A DNA stretch of 64,000 bases from Rhipicephalus microplus (lineage: Eukaryota > Arthropoda > Arachnida > Ixodida > Ixodidae), in assembly GCF_043290135.1 (NCBI RefSeq), contig NC_134705.1, positions 58,089,771 through 58,153,770 of the forward strand, given 5' to 3'. Positions 13,401-23,562 of the stretch are shown piece by piece; within the stretch, counting starts at the first letter, position 1; the number at the start of each line of letters is the position of its first letter. Position numbers and translations under genes: made by a program. Below the pieces are notes generated by a model that was given only the letters and a program-made list of their open reading frames with translations, did no database searches and was not told where the DNA came from.

Positions 13401-13860
13401 CCGCGCCGCAACAGGGCAACCCCATCTCGCTGAGTTACACACCAATCGATATGCACCCATAACGTACAATGACATCACAAAGCAGTTTTACCTTGAACGC
13501 CACATTGACCAACCCCATTCCAAACTTTACAGACTGCAAGCGCTAACTCTACTCCGAATACAAGCACACGTACCCAAACCTTGCCAAGCTTCACGTTTAC
13601 TATCCCAAAGCGTACGCCAGTGACACGTGCCCCTCATGTAGACACGCGGCGACGCTCGCACACATGCTCTGAAAGTGTAGAAACACTCCTCCCCGCTACC
13701 TCAAACAAGCGGGACAGGTTCCTCAGAAGCTCGGTGGCCAGCAATGGGCCGTCTAGCCGGCCCACCATGTGGAAGCATGGTACTCTTTTTCGGTCCCTAC
13801 GTGGCAGATGCCCGCTACGCCCTAAGCGTGTCCTGCAAGACAACAATAAAGTTTTGCCAA
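10430..13860 (+). pseudogene. Second I-clade LINE, ORF2 pseudogene (5'-truncated)
   Basis: A divergent I-clade element lacking ORF1. The endonuclease C-terminal part is readable at 10590-10931 (PVIAGDFNTTH, RDATPDLCFVNN, NLGSDHFIF). The reverse transcriptase spans about 11500-12650, with PDSITYKLLG, DHIRPMSLTLC, STQDAMLLLKHH, WGTPQGSML, PMLFNLLMTG and an intact catalytic block HTIYADDVTV near 12182-12211. RNase H follows at about 12990-13440, including VIWIPTHLGW. The Cys/His terminus lies near 13625-13690 (CPSCRHAATLAHML pattern in a shifted frame). AATAAA at 13845-13850 precedes the 3' end. Base composition is GC-richer than the first LINE. There are many stops and frameshifts, so it is inactive. 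The 5' boundary is approximate. Confidence 0.85.
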
Positions 13861-15834
13861 ATCAGCAAAATTTACTGCATACACATTACAGCACCGCATT
13901 GTTATTCAGCCTTTACCTACATCAGATTGCCTATTGTTCCCACTTGATTCTTTACTTACTTATAATTAGCGAGTACAAATGCGGATTGATTTGCGTTTCT
14001 TCTTTCAACAGCTGTTTTCACGTGATAGCCATAAATGCTCGTTTGTAGAATTTCTTGCGTTGGTGTTGGCATCGTTGGTTGTGAGCGAAAAGTCACCGTT
14101 CTTGTCCGTGACCTAAAAAATGAGTCAGATTCAAATCAGATAGTGAAAATGTGCGAGTTTGAGTGAAAATTGAACCCACGCCATTTTCCATACGAGCAGG
14201 TTTGCTACTACAAACCCGCGAGCTTTGCAGAACCTGGTTCGGAAAAATAACACTATATAAACATGATATCATGGAAGGAGTCCCATTAAACTGCGTGGCA
14301 GAAGCGAATAATCGTGCCATATGTTAAAATACGTTAATCGAGCTACGAGTGCGTGTATGAAAGGTACGATTGTTACAAAGCGCTATGAGATATTTATTAT
14401 CTGCAGCAGCAGAACCATCAACAAAGTGGACAGCTGCGTATGTTCGCAAGTTACCTACTGCCATGCACTGGACCACCTTTTACGAAAAACAATAACTATA
14501 GCGTAGTGGCCACATAACACCTGTGCATAAAGTAGGCATTAAATGTTACTTTGTAACAGCCAATGTTTTGCCCATATTTGTTCTTGTAACTTTTTTTACG
14601 GCACGGTTGAGGCATACCGCAGAAGCCAATTCCGCTTTGCAGTTCCAAAGGCGATGCGCATGAGGTCTGATTTTGCTTTGCAATCTACTGTTGAACGTGA
14701 AGCTCAAGTACCCTAAATTTCTTCTCTTTCCTTCGAATAGAGTTCGTACATGTGGTGCGTAGTATTTGTTATTAGGTAAAAGGTAAATACGTAAGTGAAT
14801 AAATGACTCTTGTCTAAAAGCTATAAGAATATCACAATTTAAACTGCGTTCTCTCTTACAGTGTCTCTGCGAACAAAGAAGACATGTGCGTAGAAAGTGG
14901 ATAAAAGGTCAAATAATGTGAATTCTTGCAGTCCTTGATAGTTGAATAAATTATATATTATAAAATTTAGCGACATGTTTGAAATGCAACTGTTTATGAG
15001 AACTTGCTGCCTATATAGAACTCTCGGAGCATGAAAACAACCCATTTAGCAGAGTAACTCGATGATAAGCACGAGGATTGCCCAAGGGTCTGTGTGTTAA
15101 AACATTTTAGGCCGTTTCCATGCAGCAGATGGCTTAGCGAATATATATACGTTTCTGATGCACCTTGCCTTTGCATTCCTTGTACTGCAGCCAGAGCACA
15201 GCCGTCCGCTACATCTAAAATTCGAAAATTCCTAGTTAGTTTGAAAGGCAACCATACACGATGTATCATTCTGATTATTCTCAGGAAATACAATTTGAAA
15301 CGAGCTGCTCTGGGGAGCTGCTTCTCATAAGAACTTGTTGTTGAGCGAGTTTCTGATCGCATAACAGGGTGATTTTCACGCTAAAAATTACGAGCTCCTC
15401 TCAGATACAGGAGACACATTACTAACAACTGTTTTGATGCAACGCCTGCAATGAGGTATATAGCACAATGGTGGGCAGTCGCTGCGCGCGCATACCAAGG
15501 CGACACCATTTATCAGGCTACGGGCATGCCATATCAAAAGCAAAAACCTGATGTCGTTATTGTACAAGCAGATGAAAATGGCATTAGCACAGTCGTTTCC
15601 TTTTTTATTGATATGGCACGCCTCCCACTGTTCATGAGCTCATTTATTGCGGCTCCTACACAGAATCTTGGCCTCACAAAATATCGGCTCGCACCTACCA
15701 TTTCGCCCGTGGGAAAAAAAATAAGCACCGTGTTTCTCAAGTTTTGCGCATGCTCTCTTAGCCTACTTTAGAGCAAAAATCACATTGTTATCTATCAAGA
15801 AAAGTAGTGTACTTTCAAAGTCTTGTTTTCTTTG
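13861..15834. other. AT-rich non-coding DNA
   Basis: No gene recognised. A 106-codon frame at 15451-15771 and its antisense partner lack motifs and splice signals that would convince. The stretch may hold 3' debris of repeats that I cannot name. Confidence 0.45.
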
Positions 15835-16022
15835 TTAGATACATTAGTATAGAAACTAATAGGTAGTGATGCCAAATAAAGTTACAGGATACTATTAGAA
15901 GTAATTTTAATGTAATTTTAATGAAAGAAAAGTGGACAAAAACATAAGTTGCCGTGGGTAGAGACCGAACCTGAGACCTCTGAATAAAGCGTGCGATGCT
16001 CTATCTACGGTTATCTCGCCAT
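15835..16022 (-). mobile_element. tRNA-derived SINE, second family
   Basis: Read on the minus strand from 16020, there is a tRNA-like head with a box A-like GTAGATAGAGCATCG and a box B-like GGTTCGGTCTC, followed by a short non-tRNA body (GTCCACTTTTCTTTCATTAA) that runs to an AT-rich end near 15840. The missing tRNA folding details and the attached body mark it as a SINE, not a tRNA gene. A related head is at 16680-16760. Confidence 0.65.
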
Positions 16023-16298
16023 TTACTTTCTATGATATGAATGTGCATTCAAGTGTGGGAGTGAGTCAGCGCCACCTGGTGCCATTATGGCGAGTGTGGG
16101 ACACCCTTTTTTGCCTATTGGCGTCACGTATTATATTCCCTATATCCCCTACACTTTCTTTAGCATTATTGTCTGTTGACAATATTATTGTATAGAACAA
16201 GAAAACGAGACGTTAAACGTACACCTCATTTATTCCTCCATATCGAGCGTCTCGTTCAGGCAGACTTGGTGTTTTTAGGTTGTACGTGACGAAAAATT

Positions 16299-16512
16299 CT
16301 CCGCCGCGGCAGTCTAGTGGCTAAGGTACTCGTCTGCTGACCCGCAGGTCGCGGGATCAAATTCCAGCTGTGGAAGCGAAAATGTAGGAAGCCCGTGTGC
16401 TCAGATTTGGGCGCACGTTAAAGAACCCTAGGTGTTCAAAATGTGCGGAGTCCTCCAATACGGCGTCTCTCATAATCATATGATGGTTTTGAGACGTTAA
16501 ACCCCACATATC
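16299..16512 (+). mobile_element. Ruka-like tRNA-derived SINE, full length
   Basis: Head with a TAGTGGCTAAGGTACTCG box A-like block, a CTGCTGACCCGCAGGTCGCG middle and a GGGATCAAATTCC box B-like block. The body reads CCCGTGTGCTCAGATTTGGG, then CACGTTAAAGAACCC, a TAATCATATGATGGTTTTGA block and the terminal GACGTTAAACCCCACATATCA. The same body recurs at 19735, 23319, 24928, 35817 (minus) and 36093. From memory it resembles the ixodid Ruka SINE; the family name is inference. Confidence 0.85.
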
Positions 16513-16679
16513 ATGTATGAAGCGAAATAGGTCAGCTGCAAGGCCTTGATAAGATCCGCCAACAGGCCAGAAAAGAGTGTTCTGCACTCGTCATAATAGC
16601 CCCAGGCGGCCCTTACTGACTCTCCCCCACTTAAATGCACATAGGCTATATATTATACAAAGTGGGAGGGTGGCATACC

Positions 16680-16760
16680 CGCTATGGTAGCTCAGTTAGT
16701 AGAGCTTCGGGCGTACTATTCGAAGGCCGCAGGCTCTGTCCCTGCTTCTACTTTTCGTTC
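16680..16760 (+). mobile_element. tRNA-like SINE head (degraded)
   Basis: GGTAGCTCAGTTAGTAGAGC forms a good box A region. CGCAGGCTCTGTCCCTGC is a degenerate box B. It matches the head of the minus-strand SINE at 15835-16022. The body beyond 16760 is weak. A functional tRNA gene is unlikely because the box B consensus is broken. Confidence 0.55.
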
Positions 16761-16807
16761 ACTTGTGTTTCCTCACAATTTAGGGATTCACAATATATGA
16801 AAACGAG

Positions 16808-18981
16808 AATCACGGGTGCGTTTGTGGCACGCGGCAGCCGCTGTCCGGGAGCAGTTGCAGCGTGAGTTCCGATCAGTAAACGTGGTTTCTTTCAAGAAGT
16901 CTTCTGGAGCTAGTTGGTTTATTCTAGTCAGGAAAAACTTGCACTCGACCTGTTTAGGTGTTCCATCACTGTGTCTTTTCATACTTAGCACAATTTTTTT
17001 TCTGTATGCTTTCTTGGTTTTCTTCGGTCCCCACCTCTTCCCTCAGGGGTGCTCTGAATAGCCTCAGCTTCGACACCCCTACGTTTGATGCCCAACAGGA
17101 AGATTTTAACCCATGGACCACGGAGAACGAGCCCTGTGATAAAAACGCTGCTCCAAGGTTTGCTCCTTGACATTCTTCCGACGGCTCCAACCAGCTCCGA
17201 CTTCGGCCCCTTCGAAGGTAATATCGGCCACAAGCAGCTCTCTCAACTTGAGCGGGCCTACATGGACATACCCCGCTTCGGAACTTGCGACCGGTTTTGG
17301 TTGCATCGGCTAGTTCAGATGCTCTATGGCCTGTATTACTACGAGTCAATGACGCCTGACGAGATGCGGCATGTCCCCGTCGTGTGTCGGTACATCGTTC
17401 GTTTTATCGGCATTTAGCTACCCGTGTAGGCGGCCCCTCGCGATGACAAGAAGTGTTGTGGTGACGCATCGTCCACCAAAGATGGTGCCGCAACCCCGAA
17501 CGAGCTCGGAAAGTCACGATACGTGGGAGAACAGTGAAATGGAATGGCTTTGGTGGATGACGCAGAGTGCGCCGGCAAAGGTCCCGAAAACGTGCATGCC
17601 GCAATGTCCACGGCGGTGCTCGACGAAATCTCTCGAAACGACCTTGATGATCACCGAGGTCGTGAGAAGGATACCGATGATTGTCGGTCCATCCAGCGGG
17701 ACTTCACTGAGGTCGGCGTGAAGGTGGAGGCCGTGTCTGGAGGCGCCGCGCTACAAGCCGGTGTTGCGGCCCGAGAAAAGGGGGAAAGAAAGAAAAGAAT
17801 GTAGAAGAGACACGATGACGTGCGGCGCATTTCTGTGGAGGTGCGAGACCAGGAGCACAAAAAAAACTAATGCGCACACAGAGATGGCCCGACAAGCTTG
17901 CAGGAAGCAGGCGGCAGCGTGGACATGAGGATGCGACGGCAGTCGAGTAGTACAAGTAGGGCTGAGAGCAGGCTCACGCTCGTGACGTTGAGAGGGTCAA
18001 GGCTGCCCTTGAAGCTGAAGTGGATCGTTTGAAGCAAGACACAATGTGGCATACAACGAGCATCAGCCAGTTAAAACGTGAGTTGGGAAGCTTGAGTGAT
18101 GAGCTTGATGGTCTCAAGCGAGCGCATGACGTCTACAAGTCCTAGGCAACTACCATGACAGATGAGAAAAACTACCACACCTCTGAACTGGAGGGCGAGG
18201 TCCGTACGTACTCTGAAGAAAAGGTTGGCTGAGAACTCGCAGGAGGGCAGTCACATGTACGGCCGGTTCGAGGATTCTCAACAGCGCCTCAACGATCAGC
18301 AGCAGCAGCATGCATGCCAAGTTTGACTGGTAGTTGCTGGAGAGAAACACCGAATTGCCAAACATGGGGCGCAGCCACGAAGAAGAGCTCTAACGGCAGC
18401 GCGAACCCCAATACTCACAGCTGGACTAGCTTCGAATGCAGGCAGGTGACCTCCGTATGCAACTCGCCCAGGTCCAGCAGAACCGCGACCAAACGGTTAG
18501 TCAAGCGCGGGCACTGGGTTTGAAACTTAGCGAAAAGGAAGCAGAGTACAAGGAGAACCAGGACGGCGATGCACGCGGATAATCGGCGTCCTGTCATACT
18601 TTCGCTGACGACATTGGTCGTAAACGAGTAGGGTGCGTCCTCGTCTTTGGGTGGCAGCGGAGTTGGCCCCTCTGTCTGGATTGACTGTGCCAGCATGTGG
18701 TCCTGTGTGCCACGTGTGGTCCATCGTGGCCAGGAATACCAGCTACCGCATCACCTCTCCCTCAGCTTTCGTCGAAGGCGAGGGGGGAGTATTGGAGTGG
18801 CGACCGCGAGCACGCCGATGAGAGGTAGAAGAAGAAGAAGATCGTGGTGCGCTCGTGGCACGGGGCAGCCGCTGTCAGCGGGTGGTTGCTGCCCGGGTTC
18901 AGACCAGTAGGCATGGTTTCTGTCAGTCTCCGCCTCTTCCCTGAAAGGTTCTCGGGCTAGCCTCATCCTCTAAACCCCAAC
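16808..18981 (+). mobile_element. LTR-like element encoding coiled coil (degraded)
   Basis: Two related flanking segments bracket the region. 16812-16892 (around GGCAGCCGCTGTC ... GTGGTTTCT) matches 18842-18921, and 17028-17066 (around CACCTCTTCCCTC ... TAGCCTCA) matches 18927-18968. In the left copy these two pieces are separated by about 135 bp of unrelated, T-rich DNA, so the left repeat is interrupted. Between the repeats lie broken frames, including coiled-coil sequence. I see no reverse transcriptase, protease or integrase. This fits a non-autonomous LTR retroelement, but outer ends and target-site duplications are not resolved. Confidence 0.5.
17970..18585 (+). pseudogene. Broken coiled-coil coding sequence
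   Basis: In one frame from 17982 to about 18144 the sequence reads DVERVKAALEAEVDRLKQDT, then QLKRELGSLSDELDGLKRAHD, before a stop. Near 18325-18582, after a frame change, it reads LLERNTELPNMGRSHEEEL and LRMQAGDLRMQLAQVQQNRD, with three in-frame stops, then SEKEAEYKENQDGDARG. Heptad spacing of Leu/Val with charged residues indicates a long coiled coil. I do not recognise the protein. It could be a retroelement gag or a captured host coiled-coil gene. Confidence 0.5.
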
Positions 18982-19720
18982 AAGAATTACATTACAATTA
19001 CGTGCAATAATATCCGCTGTAGTTTCCCAGGCATCATTACGCACTTTTTAGCTGACCGGTTCTTGCACTTCGTATTCCGTTTCGCTCAAACGCTGAACGT
19101 TACCAGAGCGCAGCGCGGCTTTTTAGTTTTAGTCAAGCGTTGTTCAGCTATATTTCGGTTAACGCAATCGCGACACCACCGATACATGAAAGTTACTGTA
19201 AAGGAAAATAAAAATTGTTCTTATCTTGCAGCGAGATGAAAAAGTCTGGTTTAAGAGAGTGTGCAATCATTTACCGTTTGATGCATGCGCATTTTTTTTG
19301 TTTATTTTTCACCTTCACTTGGAGCTGGACTACAATTGATGCCTTCAAAGCAGCCCAAACGCGTTTCCTACGCCCTGCCCTGAGGCAGCGCATTCCCCAC
19401 ATTGCTTTGCGGCAAATAGAACTAAAGAGCTTTTTCTGAATAGGTGGAAGAGTGGCTGCTGTTAAAAGCTGAATTGTTACTACTGTCACATAAAATCGCT
19501 TACTATTGAAGATTCGCGAAGTCCTTTTGACGGAACTATTAAGGAAGCATCACAAGACGCTCCTTTGTGGTCCGAAGTGTCAGTTCCAGGTTGTTTCGTG
19601 GAACTTCACCCCACATGCACGGATTCTCGAAGAAATTGGCTGCGACGACTTCTCGGAGAAGGCACATATCCTTGTTCTTGCTGAAATACTGTGGATATTT
19701 GCGTGTCACTGAACAACTAC
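18982..19720. other. Non-coding DNA
   Basis: AT-rich, with no motif-bearing frame. It lies between the LTR-like element and a truncated SINE. Confidence 0.5.
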
Positions 19721-19734
19721 TGCATTTTCCGAGC

Positions 19735-19868
19735 TAGGCCCGTATACTCAGATTTGGGTGCACGTTAAAGAACCCTAGGTGGTCAAAATTTCCGGAGCCC
19801 TTCACTACGGCGTCTTTTATAATCAAATAGCCTTTTAAGACGTTAAACCCCACAAATCAATCAATCAT
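19735..19868 (+). mobile_element. 5'-truncated Ruka-like SINE with target-site duplication
   Basis: Only the SINE body is present, from TAGGCCCGTATACTCAG to AAACCCCACAAATCAATCAA; the tRNA head is missing. It is flanked by TGCATTTTCCGAGC at 19721-19734 and TGCATTTCCGAGC at 19869-19881. These are near-perfect target-site duplications differing by one T, so this is a genuine truncated insertion and not later decay. Confidence 0.88.
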
Positions 19869-20459
19869 TGCATTTCCGAGCAGCGCTGACTCCCGGCACA
19901 AGAGGCTGCCATTTTGGCTGTTTCTTCCCGTGTCACGTGATTCTTCACTCGCTACGATGGTCCGCTCACACGCTAAGCGCCTGATCATCCAGCGCATGCG
20001 CAGTGGTGCGACCACCGACTGGTTGAGTGGAGAGGGAGGCAAAATACGGTCAGCTAAATGTGCCTGTTGTCTGTTACTTCTCATCAATACAGAATAGAGA
20101 AACATGCCATATAAAGAGTGGGCACTGGAGCCTTTTCATGGCCTGGCAAAAAAGTGTCTGACCATCGCCTTGATGGCGTACCCACCCTCGATTTTACTGT
20201 TTTGTATAGAGATGTGTTAGCCTCCTCAGGAGGAGTGCGAATACTCAAGTTTGGCATCAGTTTTGTCAAAACAAGAAATTTCATTGATTTGTGCGATTTT
20301 CCATATCTGCTCTTCATCATGTGACGCTGAGGACATTTAATGCCTTACAACAAAAAACAGTAAAGTATGACTGTAGAGTGTTGTCTTTCTGCATTTGCTT
20401 TGCACAAAGAGGCACATTCATGTGGTTTAGATGTACTGTACTTGTATTACATAATAAAC

Positions 20460-20534
20460 GCATGGGCGTGTAGCGTAGTAACAAAGACACTCGCTTTCGG
20501 GGCATGAGGGCACGGGTTTAAATCCTAGCGCCGG
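20460..20534 (+). mobile_element. tRNA-like SINE head with A-rich tail
   Basis: GTGTAGCGTAGTAACAAAGA resembles a box A region. ACGGGTTTAAATCCTAGCGC contains a box B-like GGTTTAAATCC. An A/T-rich run begins at about 20536 (GAAAGAAAAAAAATTTTTT). The second half of a SINE body is not recognisable. A decayed tRNA gene is the alternative. Confidence 0.45.
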
Positions 20535-20539
20535 AAAGA

Positions 20540-22276
20540 AAAAAAATTTTTTTTATTTATTCTGAAGACATTATTGGGTCAGACCAACCACTCGTCGCAC
20601 TGAAAGCAGCACACTAGCTGGCCACAGGGCCCTATGGTAGTGTCCGCTCTTTATGTAAGTATATTTCGCTATGAATACAGTGTTAAAAAGGGAGCTGCTT
20701 TTGGTTTTGATTGTTACGGTGTTTTAGAGCACAATCAATAGCCCACCCAGCGGTACGTTGTTTTTTCGCCATTTGTATTTTGTTCCGTGAAAATCACGAA
20801 GCATTTCTTTAGCACTCTGTCATCATCTCCTCTATTTCAAACGTTGTGGCCTGTATTCGAAACTATTGAGAGATTTCGTGTGAGAATCGCGTGAATTTCT
20901 AATTACTTTAGCGGTGACCTGATCTTCATGATTTACACTAAAATATTAAGCATGCACACATACCTTCATTGTTATTGTGTACCTCTGCATTGAAATTCAC
21001 TATAGAAACGTCATTGGCAGTTCAATACTGGTCTAGGTGATCACCTAATTTAGAACATCTAAAATATCGGTAGTATTTGCTAACAAAACCCACACTTCAA
21101 TTCAATGCGGAAAAATGCTTCGAGTGCGTGCGCAGAAATTGTAAGCCACTACTACAAATTTAATGCCGCTTATCCTTTTCTGTGGGCATTGCTTGGTACA
21201 AACATGCGGGTAGTTCCTAAATATCTAAGGGAAGCATAGCGAATAGGTATGGGTAAGTACAATAAATATATGGTAAAGCTCGGAACGTCAATTACACTTT
21301 ATGGCAGAAAGCACACAATACGACTGCAGCGTACATTGCGAACCATCCGCTGCATGGGCGCAAGAAGCCGCCGAGAACAACACGCCAGCTAAGAAGCCCT
21401 GAACTTTCTTTTGATTATTGTTTATTCTCCTCCGGACACTTGTCGGTTCCATTTCTCTGTGTTACGTACTTCAATAACTGCAAATAGTTGGAAACCTGGG
21501 TAGAAAATTACAATAGTTAAAGCAACATGATGGAAACCTCATCAACATTTGGTGGGTATTTAAGCGAAGCTGCTCACTAATTTGCATTATTACATGAGCC
21601 CGCTGTCTACACTAACAATGAAGTCGGACGCTTGCAAATACTTGACTTAGGCATACCTGTAAAAGCCTCTGCAGATGTAACAGCAAAGTGCACATTATTT
21701 ACTTGAAACAATAATAAATCAACAAAAGTGGTGCTTTGTTAAGCGACAAAGCACTAGAGCCTTGAAGTTAGGGCTGCGATGAGGTATATTTAGCTATGTT
21801 TGTGCATATGCTCCACCACAAGACTACAATACAATTCGCTAATATAATTGTTTTCAAATCGATTTTTGTTATTGAATGAAATATACATCTCTAAGAAACT
21901 CATATCCTTTTTTTCTGCATCCTCTGCAAGTTTCATGACAGCAAAAGGAGCAATGGTGTCCTAATGGCTGGCGTTAATTATATTTTAAATGAGCAGATGG
22001 AGAACGACAGAGCCCAGATCTTTAGAAGGCAGAAAGATTGCTCTCAACATCTGAGCTCAGGCCTGACGCTCTGCCCAAGGGAAAACGGAAAGGCAAAAAC
22101 AGGCTGTCAATCATCATTATGGGGGAAGTACTCAAGAGGTGGTGTGTGTGTACAATAACTGCGCGACGGAGTAGTTTTTATAGACGACTGAGCGAAGCGC
22201 AACTATAAAAATATAGCGTGGTGCGTATGACTGGAACGACAAGCGGTATTCTAGAATGTCATTGCACTCCACATAC
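20540..22276. other. AT-rich non-coding DNA
   Basis: No coding motif, splice-bounded exon or known repeat seen on either strand. It may be intronic to the phospholipase A2 gene further right (minus strand), but nothing in the sequence proves that. Confidence 0.45.
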
Positions 22277-22419
22277 CTGAAAACCACTTCAGGAGTGCTT
22301 TAGTCATCTTGTGAATGGAATTATCGTCAGAGCAGTCTTGTCGATTTTCACGAACTTTGCGGTGATAACCCTTAAACAGCCTGTTCAAAGGGGCGTCATT
22401 GATCTTCTTGGGCATGAAA
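22277..22419 (-). other. Open segment ending in a splice-donor-like site
   Basis: On the minus strand, an open frame from an ATG near 22418 reads through RLFKGYHRKVRENRQDCSDD and ends near 22277 at TTTTCAG followed by GTATGTGG, a good donor site. It lies downstream of the phospholipase A2 exon on the same strand. I do not recognise the protein, and the upstream boundary is not a convincing acceptor. It could be chance. Confidence 0.25.
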
Positions 22420-22562
22420 TCTTAATCTAGAATACCTACTTAACATAACCACATCGAGGCTACTATTGAACAAAAAAGATAAGCGAGAGACCCATCAAAG
22501 TAAACTAGTATAGAGAGAGTGACACAATTTAGGGACACATGTAAAATAAGTGATTTGCTCAC

Positions 22563-22722
22563 ATAGTGAATAATTGGGGATTTGGAATTCCAAATCTTGT
22601 CTGTCTAGCTGGTATACTTTTCAAAGAATGATCATGCTCTCTGCAACACTTATCGGCTTCTCGCGCCCTTCCTAAGTCGTCATAGTGTTCGGCCACGTTT
22701 CCAGGTCCACACCACTTTGTTC
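22563..22722 (-). CDS. Secreted phospholipase A2, group III type, internal exon
   Basis: Codes for the calcium-loop and active-site part of a secreted phospholipase A2 (hydrolyses the sn-2 ester of phospholipids; calcium-dependent, extracellular or salivary). The exon reads GTKWCGPGN (calcium loop), YDDLGRAREADKCCREHDHS (active-site helix with the catalytic His-Asp pair), then IPARQTRFGIPNPQLFTM. It is bounded on the minus strand by a TTTTTTGTGCGCAG acceptor ending at 22723 and a GTGAGC donor starting at 22562, so the 160-bp exon keeps its frame. The next exon should begin by completing the Met codon. Odd point: the residue after HDH is Ser where the family has a disulfide Cys. It may be a divergent paralogue or a pseudogene. 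Flanking exons are not certain in this window. Confidence 0.78.
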
Positions 22723-22811
22723 CTGCGCACAAAAAATTCTCATAAAGCATTCTACGCTGTGTAAAGTAGAAAACGGGCAAGAACTTGATGCGAAATGTAA
22801 GGCCGAGAAAA

Positions 22812-23009
22812 TTACAGCACAAAATTTAGCAAGGCGTTTTTAAGAGCGAAAGACGCCCCGTAAAATGGAAACTTTGAGATTGCTATGGCGTATTGCCATT
22901 GTTGTTTTCCACCAGTTGTGGAGGCTCGAAATGATGAACGTACTCTAGTAGTGTGTTCCATCACGTGTATCAGTGGGCGGACACCTACAGATATGCTTTC
23001 TGAGTCCAA
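22812..23009 (-). other. Possible upstream phospholipase A2 exon
   Basis: Minus-strand frame containing VRPLIHVMEHTTRVRSSF and ASTTGGKQQWQYAIAIS. It lies 90 bp upstream of the phospholipase exon on the same strand. A TCTGTAG-like acceptor sits just before the frame (near 22990). No clear donor is seen at its other end. Group III enzymes do have an N-terminal region of this general kind, but I cannot confirm homology by eye. Confidence 0.3.
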
Positions 23010-23318
23010 TTGATAGATCCTATGCAGGTATATCTTGGGTGTAATGGTAGATAATTTTGATATTTTATTGTAGAATTTTCACGTGGAAGACTCCATTCGA
23101 GAAATCCATGAAAGCGTGATCAATCGACGCCATTTTTTTAACAGAGCCAGCAGTAAACAGATCATGGGATGCAAATACCTTTTTCTTCTAATGATGTTTT
23201 TTTTTCTGGTAGGGTATTATTACAAGTTTCAAGAAAATTATTTGACCATATGTGGAACAGGCATCCTTTTAACACGCTTCCACACCTCATTTCCTTCACC
23301 TCCTGTATTAAAGCAATG

Positions 23319-23562
23319 CTCCGCCATGGTGGCCTAGGGGCTAAGGTACTCGGCTGCTGACCCACTAGTCGCAGTGTCAAATCCTGGCAGCAGCGGCTTC
23401 ATTTTCTGTGGCGACAAAAGTGCTGTAGGCCCGTGTGCTCATATTCGGATGCACGTTGAACAGCCACAGGTGGTCGAAGTTCCGGAGCCTTCTACTACGG
23501 AATCTCTTATAATCATATGGTGGTTCTGAGACGGTAAACTACACATATCAATCGATTTATTC
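23319..23562 (+). mobile_element. Ruka-like SINE, full length
   Basis: Complete head (CCTAGGGGCTAAGGTACTCG) and body, with divergence from the other copies (CACGTTGAACAGCCACAGG, GAGACGGTAAACTACACAT). It ends at ATCAATCGATT near 23560. The higher divergence suggests an older insertion than the copies at 24928 and 36093. Confidence 0.83.

Noticed and set aside
15451..15771. 106-codon gene
   Set aside because: No recognisable domain; the antisense frame is similarly open; isolated in non-coding DNA.
16680..16760. Functional tRNA gene
   Set aside because: Box B is broken (GGCTCTGTCCC) and the same head occurs attached to a SINE body at 15835-16022.
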